NCBI RefSeq assembly: GCF_000024545.1
Contig: NC_013947.1
Coordinates: 6,262,001 to 6,326,000, forward strand
Direction: 5' to 3'
Length of the DNA stretch: 64,000 nt
Origin: Stackebrandtia nassauensis DSM 44728
GTDB lineage: Bacteria; Actinomycetota; Actinomycetes; Mycobacteriales; Micromonosporaceae
Below, in pieces: positions 32,022 to 40,976 of the stretch (within the stretch, counting starts at the first letter, position 1; each line of letters opens with the position of its first letter). The notes beneath the pieces were generated by a model, which saw only the letters and a list, made by a program, of their open reading frames with translations, was not told the DNA's origin and made no database searches. Made by a program: the position numbers and the translations under genes.

Positions 32022-33674
32022 ATGTTTCCCCTCGCGGACAACGATCCCCGTTCCATCGGCCGTTACGAACCCGTCGCTTCCCTCGGCGAGGGCGGGATGG
32101 GCCGGGTCTACCTGGCCATCGGCCCCGACGGTCGCCGGGTGGCGGTGAAGCGCATCCTGCCGCACCTGTCGCGCGATCCGGGGTTCCGGCAGCGGTTCAC
32201 CATGGAGGTGGAGGCGGCGCGCAGGGTGTCGGGTCCCCACACGGTTCCGGTGGTGGACGCCGACACCGAGGCGGACGACCCGTGGTCGGCGACGGAGTTC
32301 GTGGCCGGACCGACGCTGATCGAGGCGATCGAGCGGGGTGGGCCGCTACCCGAACCGGTCGTGCGGGAGCTGGGGGCGGCACTGGCATCGGCGCTGAGCG
32401 ACATCCACGGTGCCGGGTTGATCCACCGGGACATCAAGCCGTCGAACGTGTTGCTGGCCTCGGACGGACCGAAGCTGCTGGACTTCGGTATCTCGCGGGC
32501 CCTGGACTATTCGACGAGCGTGGCGCTGACCCAGACCGGCGGGGTGGTGGGTTCGCCGGGCTACATGTCGCCGGAGCAGGCGGAATCCAGGACGCTGACC
32601 GAGAAGTCGGACGTGTTCGGTCTGGGCTGTCTGCTGGCCACCGCCGCTGCCGGACGAGCGCCGTTCGAGGGGCCGTCCATTCCGCAGATTCTGTACAAGG
32701 TGGTGCACGGGGAGCCGGAGCTCGAAGCCGTGCCCGAGTCGTTGCGGGAGACGATCGAGCGGTGCCTGGCCAAGGACCCCGCGGATCGGCCGTCCGCTAT
32801 GGAGCTTCGCGAATCACTGGGAGCCGACGGTGAGGCGTCGGCGCGGCCGCTGCCCGTGGTGGCCGAGGCGATCGCGGAACAGGAGGCTCGACTGGCACAG
32901 CTGCTGGCGGCCCGGCAGCCTAACGCCACCCTGGTCGACGACGGCGCGACCATGGCCCTGCGACCCGACGACGCGGGCACCCAGGTCGTCCTGCCCGCGC
33001 CCGGCCAGGCTCCGCCGCGACCCGCCGCCGCCAAGCCGAAGCGGCGCAAGCCGCTGGCCGCCGCCGTGGCCGTCGCGGCGGCCCTGCTGCTCGCGATTCC
33101 GCTGTGGATGATCTTCGGCTCGAACGACGACCCCTCCACCAAGGGCGACAACTCCGCCGACAGCAGTGACGATTCCACGGACGACTCCAGTGACGACACC
33201 GAATCGCAACTGGAGATACCGTCCGATGTGTGCGACGCGTTCGACATGGAGGGCCTGCTCGAACTGGTGGGCCCGGAGGCGAAGGTGGAGCGCGAACCGG
33301 AGGAGGGCGAGGATTCCGGCGACGATTTCGCCTCGTGCTCGGGGATGGTGACGACGGGACTCACCCCCGAATCACTGTTGATCACCGTCGCGAGAAACGA
33401 CCGCTCCTCGGGCGGGGACCTGGTCGTGTGCAATCTCGAAGGCTGCGACGGCATCGAGCCGCTCAAGATGCCCGACGGCGAGTCCACCGAACGCCCCTGG
33501 ACGAAGGGCGGCGTCGTGGAGAACTCGGCCGGGAACCTCGAGATGATGTGGTACCAGGACGATCTGGCCGTGTGGGTGCAGCCCTTCGCCAGTCTGGACG
33601 ACGGTTCCCAGGCCGAGAAGGAGTTCCTGCTCAACCAAGGCGTCAAGGTCTACGACCTCATCACCGAGGACTGA
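32022..33674 (+). CDS. Membrane Ser/Thr protein kinase with non-PASTA ectodomain
   Basis: 550 residues. The Hanks-type kinase domain (~1-270) has LGEGGMGRVYLA, VAVKRI (Lys), HRDIKPSNVLL, DFGIS and GYMSPEQ. A Pro/Ala/Lys-rich juxtamembrane stretch precedes one membrane helix (~345-365), then a Ser/Asp-rich linker and an extracellular domain (~395-550) beginning DVCDAFDMEGLLELVG with paired Cys that resembles DUF3558 lipoprotein domains. No PASTA repeats are present, so the signal sensed differs from PknB. The ATPase gene converges 23 bp away. Confidence 0.93.
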   Translation: MFPLADNDPRSIGRYEPVASLGEGGMGRVYLAIGPDGRRVAVKRILPHLSRDPGFRQRFTMEVEAARRVSGPHTVPVVDADTEADDPWSATEFVAGPTLIEAIERGGPLPEPVVRELGAALASALSDIHGAGLIHRDIKPSNVLLASDGPKLLDFGISRALDYSTSVALTQTGGVVGSPGYMSPEQAESRTLTEKSDVFGLGCLLATAAAGRAPFEGPSIPQILYKVVHGEPELEAVPESLRETIERCLAKDPADRPSAMELRESLGADGEASARPLPVVAEAIAEQEARLAQLLAARQPNATLVDDGATMALRPDDAGTQVVLPAPGQAPPRPAAAKPKRRKPLAAAVAVAAALLLAIPLWMIFGSNDDPSTKGDNSADSSDDSTDDSSDDTESQLEIPSDVCDAFDMEGLLELVGPEAKVEREPEEGEDSGDDFASCSGMVTTGLTPESLLITVARNDRSSGGDLVVCNLEGCDGIEPLKMPDGESTERPWTKGGVVENSAGNLEMMWYQDDLAVWVQPFASLDDGSQAEKEFLLNQGVKVYDLITED

Positions 33675-33697
33675 CCCGCCACGTTGGAGTCGTCCGG

Positions 33698-35635
33698 TCA
33701 GCCGCTGCCGCTGCTGCCCGAGCCGCCGGTGTAGCCGCCGACCAGGCTCGTCAGCCGCCGTGCCTCCTCGGTGATCCTGGCGGTCACGCTGTCGGTGCCG
33801 GTCATGCCGCTCATGCCGCTGGCCCGCAGCTGCGCCGCCATCGCGCGCAGGTAGGTCGCGGCGGCGACGACGTGATCGTCCACATCGATGTATCGTCCCT
33901 GGTCCAGCAGCGTGGCGGCCTGCTTGCCATCGCTCATGATCCGCCCCACCTGGGTGGCGAGCTCGTGCCGGGTGTCCGGCGGCAGATCGGCGGCGCGGCC
34001 GACCTGGTCCAGAATCGACTGACAGGAGCGGGCCAGGCCGTTCAGCAGCGAGTACTCGCGTCGGGCGAAACCCGAGACCTGGTCCGGGCTCGGGGCATAG
34101 CCGCCCGCGACCTGGCTGACGATCGCGTCCAGGACCTGCGGCGTGTACGTGTGAAGGTCGACGGCCTTCGTCGCCCCCAGCGCCTCCCGGAAACACGGGT
34201 GGACGTGGAACTCCGATTCGTAGGGCTGCACCGACAGCTCCGGCCCACCGGCGTAGACGACGTCGCCCCCGCGCCGCACCCCCATGAACCCGACCGAGTA
34301 CAGGGTGTCGATGACCGCGGGAACCGTCAGGGCGTGGGCGAAGGCGGGGAACTGACCGTGCAGGGTGCTCTCGGTCTGCGCCAGCCGGTCGGCCAGCACG
34401 TCGCGCATCACGATGTAGCCCATGTTCTGGAACAGCGGGAAAAGCCGCTCCAGATAGGGATACGCGACCAGGTACTCCTGGGTCAGATCCTTGAGTTTCC
34501 ACTCCGAGAACTGCCGGGTGGCCTGGACGACGTCCTCCTCGCGGATCCGGTCGTGGCGATTGTGGACGGCCAGGTCGCGGGACAGGTTGAGGTACTGGAT
34601 GATGTCGCGCGGCCGGGGAAGCACGCGCGGCAGCAGGTACTCGGTCGTCGGCACACCGCACACCTGTCGCGGGAACAGCTCCGTCCACAGTTGCGCAGGC
34701 GTCAGATCGGCGGCGACGGAGGCACGGGCCCGCGACAACGCCAGCGACGTCAAGGAGTCGTTCGACCAGCCCAGTCGCAACTCGTCACCCCGGAACTTGT
34801 CCCCGTCCGGGAACGACAACGAGTCGTAGATGTCGGCGCGCAGGAAGATCAGGCACCGCAGCGCGCCGCCGTAGAACGCCGTGACATGTTTGGCCGCCAA
34901 CAACAACCCGATGATCATCGAGTGCGCGTCCGGCTCGGAGGACCACACCTGTTCCAGCTGGTCGATCAGCAGCAGCGGCACCCGCTGCGCGTCGACACCG
35001 AGTTCGGTGAAGGCGTCGGCGACGCCGCGCTCCACGATCTCCAGTTGCCGGGTCGCCTGCGCCCCTTCGGATGCCCCACCGGCCAGCTCGACCCCGGCCC
35101 GGAAACCGAACGCCTCCAGCGACAGCGAGGTCTGCTGCAATCCCCGCACGGACTGCGAGAGCCGCCCGCCCGAGTCCTGGCTGGGCATCTCACCGTTGGC
35201 CTTCAGGAAGCGCCGCAACGACTTGACGGTCTTGTGGCCGCCGAACCGTCGGCCCGGATCGGCGTGCGTGACCAGGTACCGGGCCGCGTGGATCGCGAAC
35301 ATGTACCGCCAGGCCAGCGACTTGGCGGTGTCGCCGGTGAGGCCCTGCAACTCGAAGCGGCGGATCTCGCTGCCCAGCGCGTCGTCCGGTGTTATCAGGA
35401 TCGCGTCGTTCGCGTCCTGGCGTTCGGCGGCGATCCGCATGCAGATCGCGCTCTTGCCGGATCCCTTGCGGCCGATGATGAGCATCTTGCGGCCGGACAC
35501 CGCCGCGTCGTAGGCCAGGGTCTCGATGAAACTCGCCCGCAGCAGCCCACCGGCGATGTCACGTTCGGCGTCCTCGTAGCCGAAGCTCAGCCGCCGTAGG
35601 GCTGAGTTGTCGATCACGTCGCCAGCGGGGGCCAT
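33698..35635 (-). CDS. P-loop ATPase, Sll1717 family
   Basis: 645 residues. The start region SFGYEDAERDIAGGLL and Walker A IGRKGSGKSAICMR are characteristic of Sll1717-type P-loop proteins. Walker B is PLLLIDQLEQVW with a following arginine-rich sensor region, and the C-terminal half is helical (winged-helix-like, ~400-560) ending in a Gly/Ser tail. There is no membrane segment. These STAND/AAA-like ATPases probably act as signalling or defence switches, but none has a settled function that I know. The divergent acetyltransferase gene starts 32 bp from its start. Confidence 0.75.
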   Translation of the reverse strand: MAPAGDVIDNSALRRLSFGYEDAERDIAGGLLRASFIETLAYDAAVSGRKMLIIGRKGSGKSAICMRIAAERQDANDAILITPDDALGSEIRRFELQGLTGDTAKSLAWRYMFAIHAARYLVTHADPGRRFGGHKTVKSLRRFLKANGEMPSQDSGGRLSQSVRGLQQTSLSLEAFGFRAGVELAGGASEGAQATRQLEIVERGVADAFTELGVDAQRVPLLLIDQLEQVWSSEPDAHSMIIGLLLAAKHVTAFYGGALRCLIFLRADIYDSLSFPDGDKFRGDELRLGWSNDSLTSLALSRARASVAADLTPAQLWTELFPRQVCGVPTTEYLLPRVLPRPRDIIQYLNLSRDLAVHNRHDRIREEDVVQATRQFSEWKLKDLTQEYLVAYPYLERLFPLFQNMGYIVMRDVLADRLAQTESTLHGQFPAFAHALTVPAVIDTLYSVGFMGVRRGGDVVYAGGPELSVQPYESEFHVHPCFREALGATKAVDLHTYTPQVLDAIVSQVAGGYAPSPDQVSGFARREYSLLNGLARSCQSILDQVGRAADLPPDTRHELATQVGRIMSDGKQAATLLDQGRYIDVDDHVVAAATYLRAMAAQLRASGMSGMTGTDSVTARITEEARRLTSLVGGYTGGSGSSGSG

Positions 35636-35667
35636 GTTGGCATTCTAGCTACGTGGACGGTTGTAGC

Positions 35668-36234
35668 ATGACCAGCGTGTTCTCCACCCCCCTGAGTGAT
35701 GAAGCCGTCCTGGAACCGCTGGAGCCGTGGCAGGCCGAGGAGTTCCTGGCGAATATCGACCGGTGCCGGGACCTGATCGCGCCGTGGGTCGGGCCCTCGT
35801 TCGTGGCCGCCGATCTGGCCGACGCGCGCCGGGTGACGCGAAGCTATGCCGACGGCCAGGCCGCCGACGGCAAGCGGCTGTTCGGGATCCGGCTGAACGG
35901 CAAACTGGTGGGCGGCACCATGTTCGTCTCCTTCGACACCAAGAGCGGGGTGTGCGAGCTGGGCTGCTGGCTCGAACCCGCCGGACAGGGCCGGGGACTG
36001 GTGACGGCGGCGGCGTCCACACTGCTCGACTGGGCCTTCGAGGTGCGCGGGCTGTCGCGGGCCGAGTGGTGGACGGTGGCGGGCAACGAACCCAGCATCA
36101 AGGTCGCCAAACGACTGGGCATGAGCCTGGACGCCACGCTGCGCGAATACGATCCCGGACGCGACGGCGGACCCCGACGGGACATGCTGATCTGGTCGAT
36201 CCTGGCCCGGGAATGGCGGGCCGCGCGCCGGTGA
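35668..36234 (+). CDS. GNAT acetyltransferase, RimJ/RimL type
   Basis: 188 residues. The core CELGCWLEPAGQGRGLVTAA (acetyl-CoA motif with QGRG) and GNEPSIKVAKRLGMS match ribosomal-protein N-terminal acetyltransferase-like enzymes. The acceptor is unknown. ATG 35668 follows GGACGG; the GTG at 35653 is an alternative. It is divergent from the Sll1717 ATPase gene, with a 32-bp gap. Confidence 0.87.
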   Translation: MTSVFSTPLSDEAVLEPLEPWQAEEFLANIDRCRDLIAPWVGPSFVAADLADARRVTRSYADGQAADGKRLFGIRLNGKLVGGTMFVSFDTKSGVCELGCWLEPAGQGRGLVTAAASTLLDWAFEVRGLSRAEWWTVAGNEPSIKVAKRLGMSLDATLREYDPGRDGGPRRDMLIWSILAREWRAARR

Positions 36235-36273
36235 TCTGGTGGCCGCACCGGCGATCGCAGTACGGTTACGGCC

Positions 36274-37398
36274 ATGTCGTCCCCACCCCACGACACCGAC
36301 GCCGACATCGACGGTCCGGCCCCGGATGGCGAGGCCCCGCCGAGCCACCTGAGCGGTTTCACCGTGGAGCAGGGCTTCTCGGTGATCCCGCCCAAGCGGC
36401 CCAGAACCGTCACCGCGGCCGCCGCCATGATGTTCGTGTACGCCGGACTCGCGGTGCCGCCCGGACTGGCGCTGTTCGTCACGACGCTCGACGACCTGTC
36501 GTCCGGGCCGCTGTTCACCCTGTTCCGGGACGCGGGGCAGCTGCTGTTCGCGGCGGCGGTGGCCGTCGGGTTCGCGGTGGTACCGGTGCTGGTGCTGCGG
36601 GGACGCGACCCGGCGCGGGTGAGCGCGTTCGTACTGACCGGGGCGGTCGCGTTCGTCGCGGTGAGCATCGTCGTCCGGGGCTTCGCGGGACGGCTGCTGT
36701 CCGTGCCCGGCGGCGAGGACTTCCTGGTGGTGATCATCGCGACCGCGGTCCTGGCGGCGGTCGTCGTCACCACCGTGCTGCTGGCCGGGAACCGGGCCGA
36801 CGCCTGGTTCTACGAGGCCCGGGGTGAGCGGTTCATCAACCGCGACACCGGGCCGCCGACCCGGCCGCGCGGCGTCGTCGTGGCGACCGTCGCGTTGGGG
36901 GTCATCGCGCTGACCGAACTGATCGAGCTGACCATCCAGATCGTCGACGCGTTCTCCACCGACACGAACTACTCCAACCCGACCTCGCAGATCGTCTACA
37001 TGGTTCCCGACTCGTTGCCGATCCTGGCGGTGACGCTGGTCGCGATGGTGCTGGTGTTCTTCACCTACGAGACCGCGCGCGTGCTCGCCTTCGGACTGTG
37101 CGGGGCGATCGGGGTGTACTTCCTCAGCGGGATCTTCGATCTGGCGACCGTGTTGACCTCCGACTTCTATTCCGGAATAGACGGTCTCTACTACGTGCGC
37201 CGGTCGCTGCTGCTGTTCCAGGTCGTGGCGTCGGTCTTCGTCGTGACCGGGCTGGCGGGCAAACCGACGGCGGCGTGGTTCCGGCTGTGGCGCGATGTCC
37301 GCGCCGAACGTGAGGTCTGGCGCGCCGACGATCTCACGATTCTCGCGGCAGGTTCACCGTCACCGTCAGACCGCCGTCGGGATTCGGACTGGCCGTGA
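36274..37398 (+). CDS. Polytopic membrane protein of unknown function
   Basis: 374 residues. A ~45-residue acidic, Pro-rich N-terminus is followed by about eight hydrophobic helices (from AAAAMMFVYAGLAVPPGL to SLLLFQVVASVFVVTGLAG) and a charged C-terminal tail. I recognise no family. Its last 65 bp overlap the 3' end of the converging histidine kinase gene, so the two tails are encoded on opposite strands of the same DNA. Confidence 0.72.
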   Translation: MSSPPHDTDADIDGPAPDGEAPPSHLSGFTVEQGFSVIPPKRPRTVTAAAAMMFVYAGLAVPPGLALFVTTLDDLSSGPLFTLFRDAGQLLFAAAVAVGFAVVPVLVLRGRDPARVSAFVLTGAVAFVAVSIVVRGFAGRLLSVPGGEDFLVVIIATAVLAAVVVTTVLLAGNRADAWFYEARGERFINRDTGPPTRPRGVVVATVALGVIALTELIELTIQIVDAFSTDTNYSNPTSQIVYMVPDSLPILAVTLVAMVLVFFTYETARVLAFGLCGAIGVYFLSGIFDLATVLTSDFYSGIDGLYYVRRSLLLFQVVASVFVVTGLAGKPTAAWFRLWRDVRAEREVWRADDLTILAAGSPSPSDRRRDSDWP

Positions 37399-38536
37399 CC
37401 TCGCCGCGGTGGGCGCGCGCCACCGAGCGGGCGATGGACAGTCCCAGTCCGGCGCCCTTGGCGGTCACCACCCGGTCGCCCCCCAACCGCCGGAACGGTT
37501 CGAACAGGGCGGGCACGTCGTAGGACGCGATGTCGGGCCCGGCGTTGACGACCACCACCTCCACCCGGTCGGCGACGGTGCGGCTCTCCACCAGCACCCG
37601 GCCGGTGCCGTCGTCGAGGTTGTAGCGGACGGCGTTCTCGACCAGGTTGTGCACCAGACGTTCCAGCAGCATCGCGTCCCCTGTGGTCGGTGCCGCCTCG
37701 GCCTTCTCGGTGATGGTGACACCGGCGGTCTCGGCGTGCCCCGACTGCTGCGCCACCACCTGGGACACGATGTCGGCCAGGTCGACGGAAGCGCGCTCGG
37801 CCAGCTCGTGCTCGGAACGGGCCAACAGCAGCAGCCCGGCGATGAGCTTCTCGTGACGGGCGTTGATGGCCAGCAGATCGGTGCCCAGTCGCTTCACGTC
37901 CGCCGACGCCGATTCCCGGTGCATGGCCAGCTCGACCAGCGCCCGGTTGAGGGTCAGCGGGGTGCGCAGTTCGTGGGAGGCGTTGGCGACGAACCGGCGC
38001 TGCCCGGCGAAGGAGCGGTCCAGTCGCTCCACCATGGAGTCGAAACTGTCGGCCAGTTCCTTGACCTCGTCGTCCGGTCCGGTCAGCGCGATGCGTTCGT
38101 GCAGGCCGCCGTCGGCGCCCGGGGCTCCGGCGATGCGGTGCGCGGTCTCGGTGACCTGGCGCAGCGGGGCCAGCATCCGTCCCGACACCAGCCAGCCGAA
38201 CCCGGCCGCGGCGCCGCCCACCACCAGCAGCGACACCGAACCGTAGGTCAACAGCGAGGTGGCGGCGGCCTGCCGCAGCTCCCTGCCCCCCTGCAGCGCC
38301 CAGTCGGGGATGTCCTCTTGTTTGACCTCGGTGTCAAGGGCCGCCGTCGACTCCTCGCCGTCGGATTCCGGGGTTGGCTTCTGCCCCATGGTGATGAGGT
38401 ACTTGTTGTTCGCGACCTGCTCCTGGAACAGCATGTAGGTGACACCGAGCAGCAGCAGCCCGGCGATGAAGAACATGACACCGTACACAAGGGTCAGCCG
38501 CAGGCGCAGCGTCGGACGTGGCTTACGGATTCTCAT
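37334..38536 (-). CDS. Two-component sensor histidine kinase
   Basis: 400 residues. TM1 (LTLVYGVMFFIAGLLLLGVTY), an ~60-residue extracytoplasmic loop, TM2 (LLVVGGAAAGFGWLVSG), HAMP, HisKA with the phospho-acceptor His in FVANASHELRTPL, and a HATPase domain with NLVENAVRYN and GAGLGLSIARSVA. Its ATG overlaps the stop of the response-regulator gene by four bases. It probably controls the divergent lipoprotein/ABC export operon. The 3' end overlaps the membrane protein gene by 65 bp. Confidence 0.94.
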   Translation of the reverse strand: MRIRKPRPTLRLRLTLVYGVMFFIAGLLLLGVTYMLFQEQVANNKYLITMGQKPTPESDGEESTAALDTEVKQEDIPDWALQGGRELRQAAATSLLTYGSVSLLVVGGAAAGFGWLVSGRMLAPLRQVTETAHRIAGAPGADGGLHERIALTGPDDEVKELADSFDSMVERLDRSFAGQRRFVANASHELRTPLTLNRALVELAMHRESASADVKRLGTDLLAINARHEKLIAGLLLLARSEHELAERASVDLADIVSQVVAQQSGHAETAGVTITEKAEAAPTTGDAMLLERLVHNLVENAVRYNLDDGTGRVLVESRTVADRVEVVVVNAGPDIASYDVPALFEPFRRLGGDRVVTAKGAGLGLSIARSVARAHRGEVTASPNPDGGLTVTVNLPRES

Positions 38537-39189
38537 GGGATCCGGTACCCCACTCCCGGAACCGTCTCGATGATCTGAGGCTCACCGAGCTTGCGCCGTA
38601 CCTTGAGGATGGTCAGCCGCACCACGCCCGTGAACGGGTCGACGTGCTCGTCCCATGCCTTCTCCAACAGCTGTTCGGCCGAGACGACCTCGCCGTCACC
38701 GCGCACCAACTCCGTCAGCACCGCGAACTCCTTCTTGGACAGTGGGATGTAGCGGCCGTCCCGGAACACCTGGCGGCGGGCCGTGTCGACGGTTATCCCG
38801 GCCCGGCGCAGCACCGGCGGCGCGGCCGGGCGGGAGCGGCGGCCCAGGGCGTGCACCCGGGCCGCCAGTTCGGGGAACGCGAACGGTTTGGTCAGGTAGT
38901 CGTCGGCCCCCAGCGACAGGCCGTCGACCCGGTCACCGATCTCGGCGGCGGCGGTCAGCATGAGGATCCGGACCTCGGACTCGGAGTCGACGACCTGGCG
39001 GCACACCTCGTCGCCGTGCACCCGGGGAATGTCGCGATCCAGCACCAGGACGTCGTAGTCGTTGACCCAGACCCGTTCCAGCGCGGCGGCGCCGTCCAAC
39101 GCGATGTCGACCGCGTGCGGCTCGGCCCGCAGCCACTCCGCGATCGCCTCGGCGAGCATCGGCTCGTCCTCGACCACCAGTACCCGCAT
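38533..39189 (-). CDS. OmpR/PhoB-family response regulator
   Basis: 218 residues. Receiver domain MRVLVVEDEPML with phospho-acceptor Asp51 (VLVLDRDIP) and the conserved Lys in LTKPF, then a winged-helix DNA-binding domain (FAVLTELVRG; VSAEQLLEKAWDEHVDPFTG; VRRKLGEPQIIETVPGVGYR). ATG 39189 has AAAAGGA upstream; ATG 39201 is an alternative. It is translationally coupled to its kinase gene. Direct repeats of TGTTTC in the upstream divergent region are probable binding sites. Confidence 0.94.
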   Translation of the reverse strand: MRVLVVEDEPMLAEAIAEWLRAEPHAVDIALDGAAALERVWVNDYDVLVLDRDIPRVHGDEVCRQVVDSESEVRILMLTAAAEIGDRVDGLSLGADDYLTKPFAFPELAARVHALGRRSRPAAPPVLRRAGITVDTARRQVFRDGRYIPLSKKEFAVLTELVRGDGEVVSAEQLLEKAWDEHVDPFTGVVRLTILKVRRKLGEPQIIETVPGVGYRIP

Positions 39190-39242
39190 CGAGATTTTCA
39201 TCCTTTTCGTTGGTTGACCTGCGGCAATGATAGGCCGGGGCC

Positions 39243-39283
39243 TGTTTCTTTTCTGTTTCCGTGAAAGGAAACGCCTGAGAAAC
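39243..39283. promoter_or_regulatory. Response-regulator binding region (paired direct repeats)
   Basis: TGTTTC at 39243-39248 and 39254-39259, 11 bp apart, followed by the inverse GAAAC at 39268-39272 and 39279-39283, again 11 bp apart. One-turn-spaced direct repeats are typical OmpR-family sites. The region lies between the response-regulator gene and the exported lipoprotein operon. Confidence 0.65.
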
Positions 39284-39354
39284 GGCCGTTCGCGTTTCAT
39301 GTGCGTTCGGATGGGCGGCGACGTGTCGTCCACCGGACGAACAGGAGAAACCTC

Positions 39355-39831
39355 ATGCGAGGACGGATAACCGGCGTGCTGGCGGCGGTGTCGCTGGCTC
39401 TGGCGCTCACCTTGACCGGCTGCGGCGGCTCGGACGACACCGGCTCCCAGGGTGAGTCGGCCGCCGACAAGAACCACGAGAAGGCGCTCAAGTACGCCAA
39501 GTGCATGCGCGAGCATGGCGTCGACATGGAAGACCCGGAACCCGGCGAGGGCCTCAAGTTCACGGCCAAGGGCGGCGACCCGAAGGTCATGGAGAAGGCA
39601 CAGAAGGCGTGCGAGAAGTACCAACCCCAGGGCAACAAGGGCGGCAAGGGCGACGCCAAGCAGAAGGAGAAGATGCTCGACTACTCCAAGTGCATGCGCG
39701 ACAACGGTGTCGAGGACTTCCCGGACCCCACCGACAAGGGCATGATGATCGACAAGGACGTCGCCGAGGATCCGGACTTCGAGGACGCCCAGAAGGCGTG
39801 TGAGAAACACATGCCCGGGATGGGTGACTGA
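39355..39831 (+). CDS. Lipoprotein with duplicated KCMR/ACEK Cys modules
   Basis: 158 residues: a signal peptide with lipobox LTGC (Cys ~23), then two homologous ~45-residue modules. The first runs from YAKCMREHGVDMEDPEP to KAQKACEKYQP, the second from YSKCMRDNGVEDFPDPTDKG to DAQKACEKHMP; each has one Cys at its start and one at its end, likely forming disulfides. This CMR-x2-GV-x-FPDP motif is common in actinobacterial lipoproteins next to MacB-type exporters. CAGGAG precedes ATG 39355. The stop overlaps the adaptor start (TGATG). The function is unknown. Confidence 0.85.
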   Translation: MRGRITGVLAAVSLALALTLTGCGGSDDTGSQGESAADKNHEKALKYAKCMREHGVDMEDPEPGEGLKFTAKGGDPKVMEKAQKACEKYQPQGNKGGKGDAKQKEKMLDYSKCMRDNGVEDFPDPTDKGMMIDKDVAEDPDFEDAQKACEKHMPGMGD

Positions 39832-40976
39832 TGGAAGCGGACATCAGCGTCGAGACCGCCGAGCCGACCCGGTCCCGCCGTCGGCGGGGCCGGGGCCGGG
39901 GGAAGAAGATCGTCATCACCACGGTCGTGGTGCTGGCCGCCGCGGCGGCCGGTGTCGCCGCGATCGGTGTCGACAAGGTCATGGGCGCCCTGGGGGTCAG
40001 CGGTTTCGGCGGCAAGGCCGCCGCCTCGGACACCGCGCCACCGGCCACCACCGAGGTCGCCAGACAGACGTTGCGCCAGACGCAGGACGCCGACGGCGAA
40101 CTGGGCTACGGCCCGACGTCCACGGCCGCCAGTCGCAAACCCGGGACGGTCACCTGGCTGCCCGACAGCGGCGACACGATCAAACGCGGTGATCCGCTGT
40201 TCGCCGTGGACACCATGCCGACGACCCTGATGTACGGCACGGCACCCGCCTACCGGGACATGAAGGTCGGCGACGAGGGCTCCGACGTCAAGCAGCTGGA
40301 GAAGAATCTCGCCAAGCTCGGCTATGACGGTTTCACCGTCGACAAGGAGTTCACCGCCGACACCGCCACCGCCGTGCGGGAATGGCAGGACGACCTGGGG
40401 CTCAAGGAGACCGGAACGGTCACCCTGGGACAGGTCGTATTCGCCGACGGCGCGATCCGCATCGACAGTTTCGAGGCCGAGGTCGGCCTGGCCACCGGTC
40501 CGGACAAGTCGGTGCTGAGTTACACCGGTACCGACAAGGTCGTGGCCATCGAGCTGGAGGCCGACGATCAGCAGCTGGCCAAGGAGGGCGACAAGGCGAC
40601 GGTGTCGCTGCCGAACGGTGAGACCGCCGACGGCGAGATCACCGACGTGTCGTCCCTGATCAAACCCCCCTCCGGGCAACAGGAAGAGTCGGAGACGGTC
40701 ATCCAGGTGCTGGTGTCGCTGGACGACGACTCGGTGGCCAAGGGCCTCAGCCAGGCCGCCGTCACGGCGACGTTCACGGCCTCCGAACGCGAGGACGTGC
40801 TGACGGTGCCGGTGGCCGCGCTGGTCGCCCTCGAGGGCGGCGGCTTCGGCGTCGAGGTCGTCGACGGCGACAAGACCGAGCAGGTCGAGGTCGAGACCGG
40901 ACTGTTCGCGGCGGGTCGCGTCGAGATCTCCGGTTCCGGCATCGACGAGGGCACCGTCGTGGGGGTGCCGGAATGA
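39831..40976 (+). CDS. HlyD-like membrane-fusion protein with peptidoglycan-binding domain
   Basis: 381 residues. An Arg-rich cytoplasmic start and one membrane helix ([18 protein letters not shown]) precede a periplasmic adaptor interrupted by a PG_binding_1 domain at ~141-190 ([32 protein letters not shown]). A beta-barrel segment and a C-terminal adaptor segment ([20 protein letters not shown]) follow. The peptidoglycan-binding module probably fixes the exporter to the wall, since there is no outer membrane. It overlaps the lipoprotein gene by one base and the ATPase gene by four. Confidence 0.88.
   Translation: MEADISVETAEPTRSRRRRGRGRGKKIVITTVVVLAAAAAGVAAIGVDKVMGALGVSGFGGKAAASDTAPPATTEVARQTLRQTQDADGELGYGPTSTAASRKPGTVTWLPDSGDTIKRGDPLFAVDTMPTTLMYGTAPAYRDMKVGDEGSDVKQLEKNLAKLGYDGFTVDKEFTADTATAVREWQDDLGLKETGTVTLGQVVFADGAIRIDSFEAEVGLATGPDKSVLSYTGTDKVVAIELEADDQQLAKEGDKATVSLPNGETADGEITDVSSLIKPPSGQQEESETVIQVLVSLDDDSVAKGLSQAAVTATFTASEREDVLTVPVAALVALEGGGFGVEVVDGDKTEQVEVETGLFAAGRVEISGSGIDEGTVVGVPE

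Noticed and set aside
32022-33674. PknB identity for the Ser/Thr kinase
   Set aside because: No PASTA repeats and no cell-division gene context (rodA, pbpA, fhaB) nearby.
33230-35599. A 789-codon open frame on the plus strand opposite the Sll1717 ATPase gene
   Set aside because: Composition is Arg/Gln/Val/Gly-rich with no domain, and it mirrors the codon bias of the ATPase gene, whose Walker motifs are clear.
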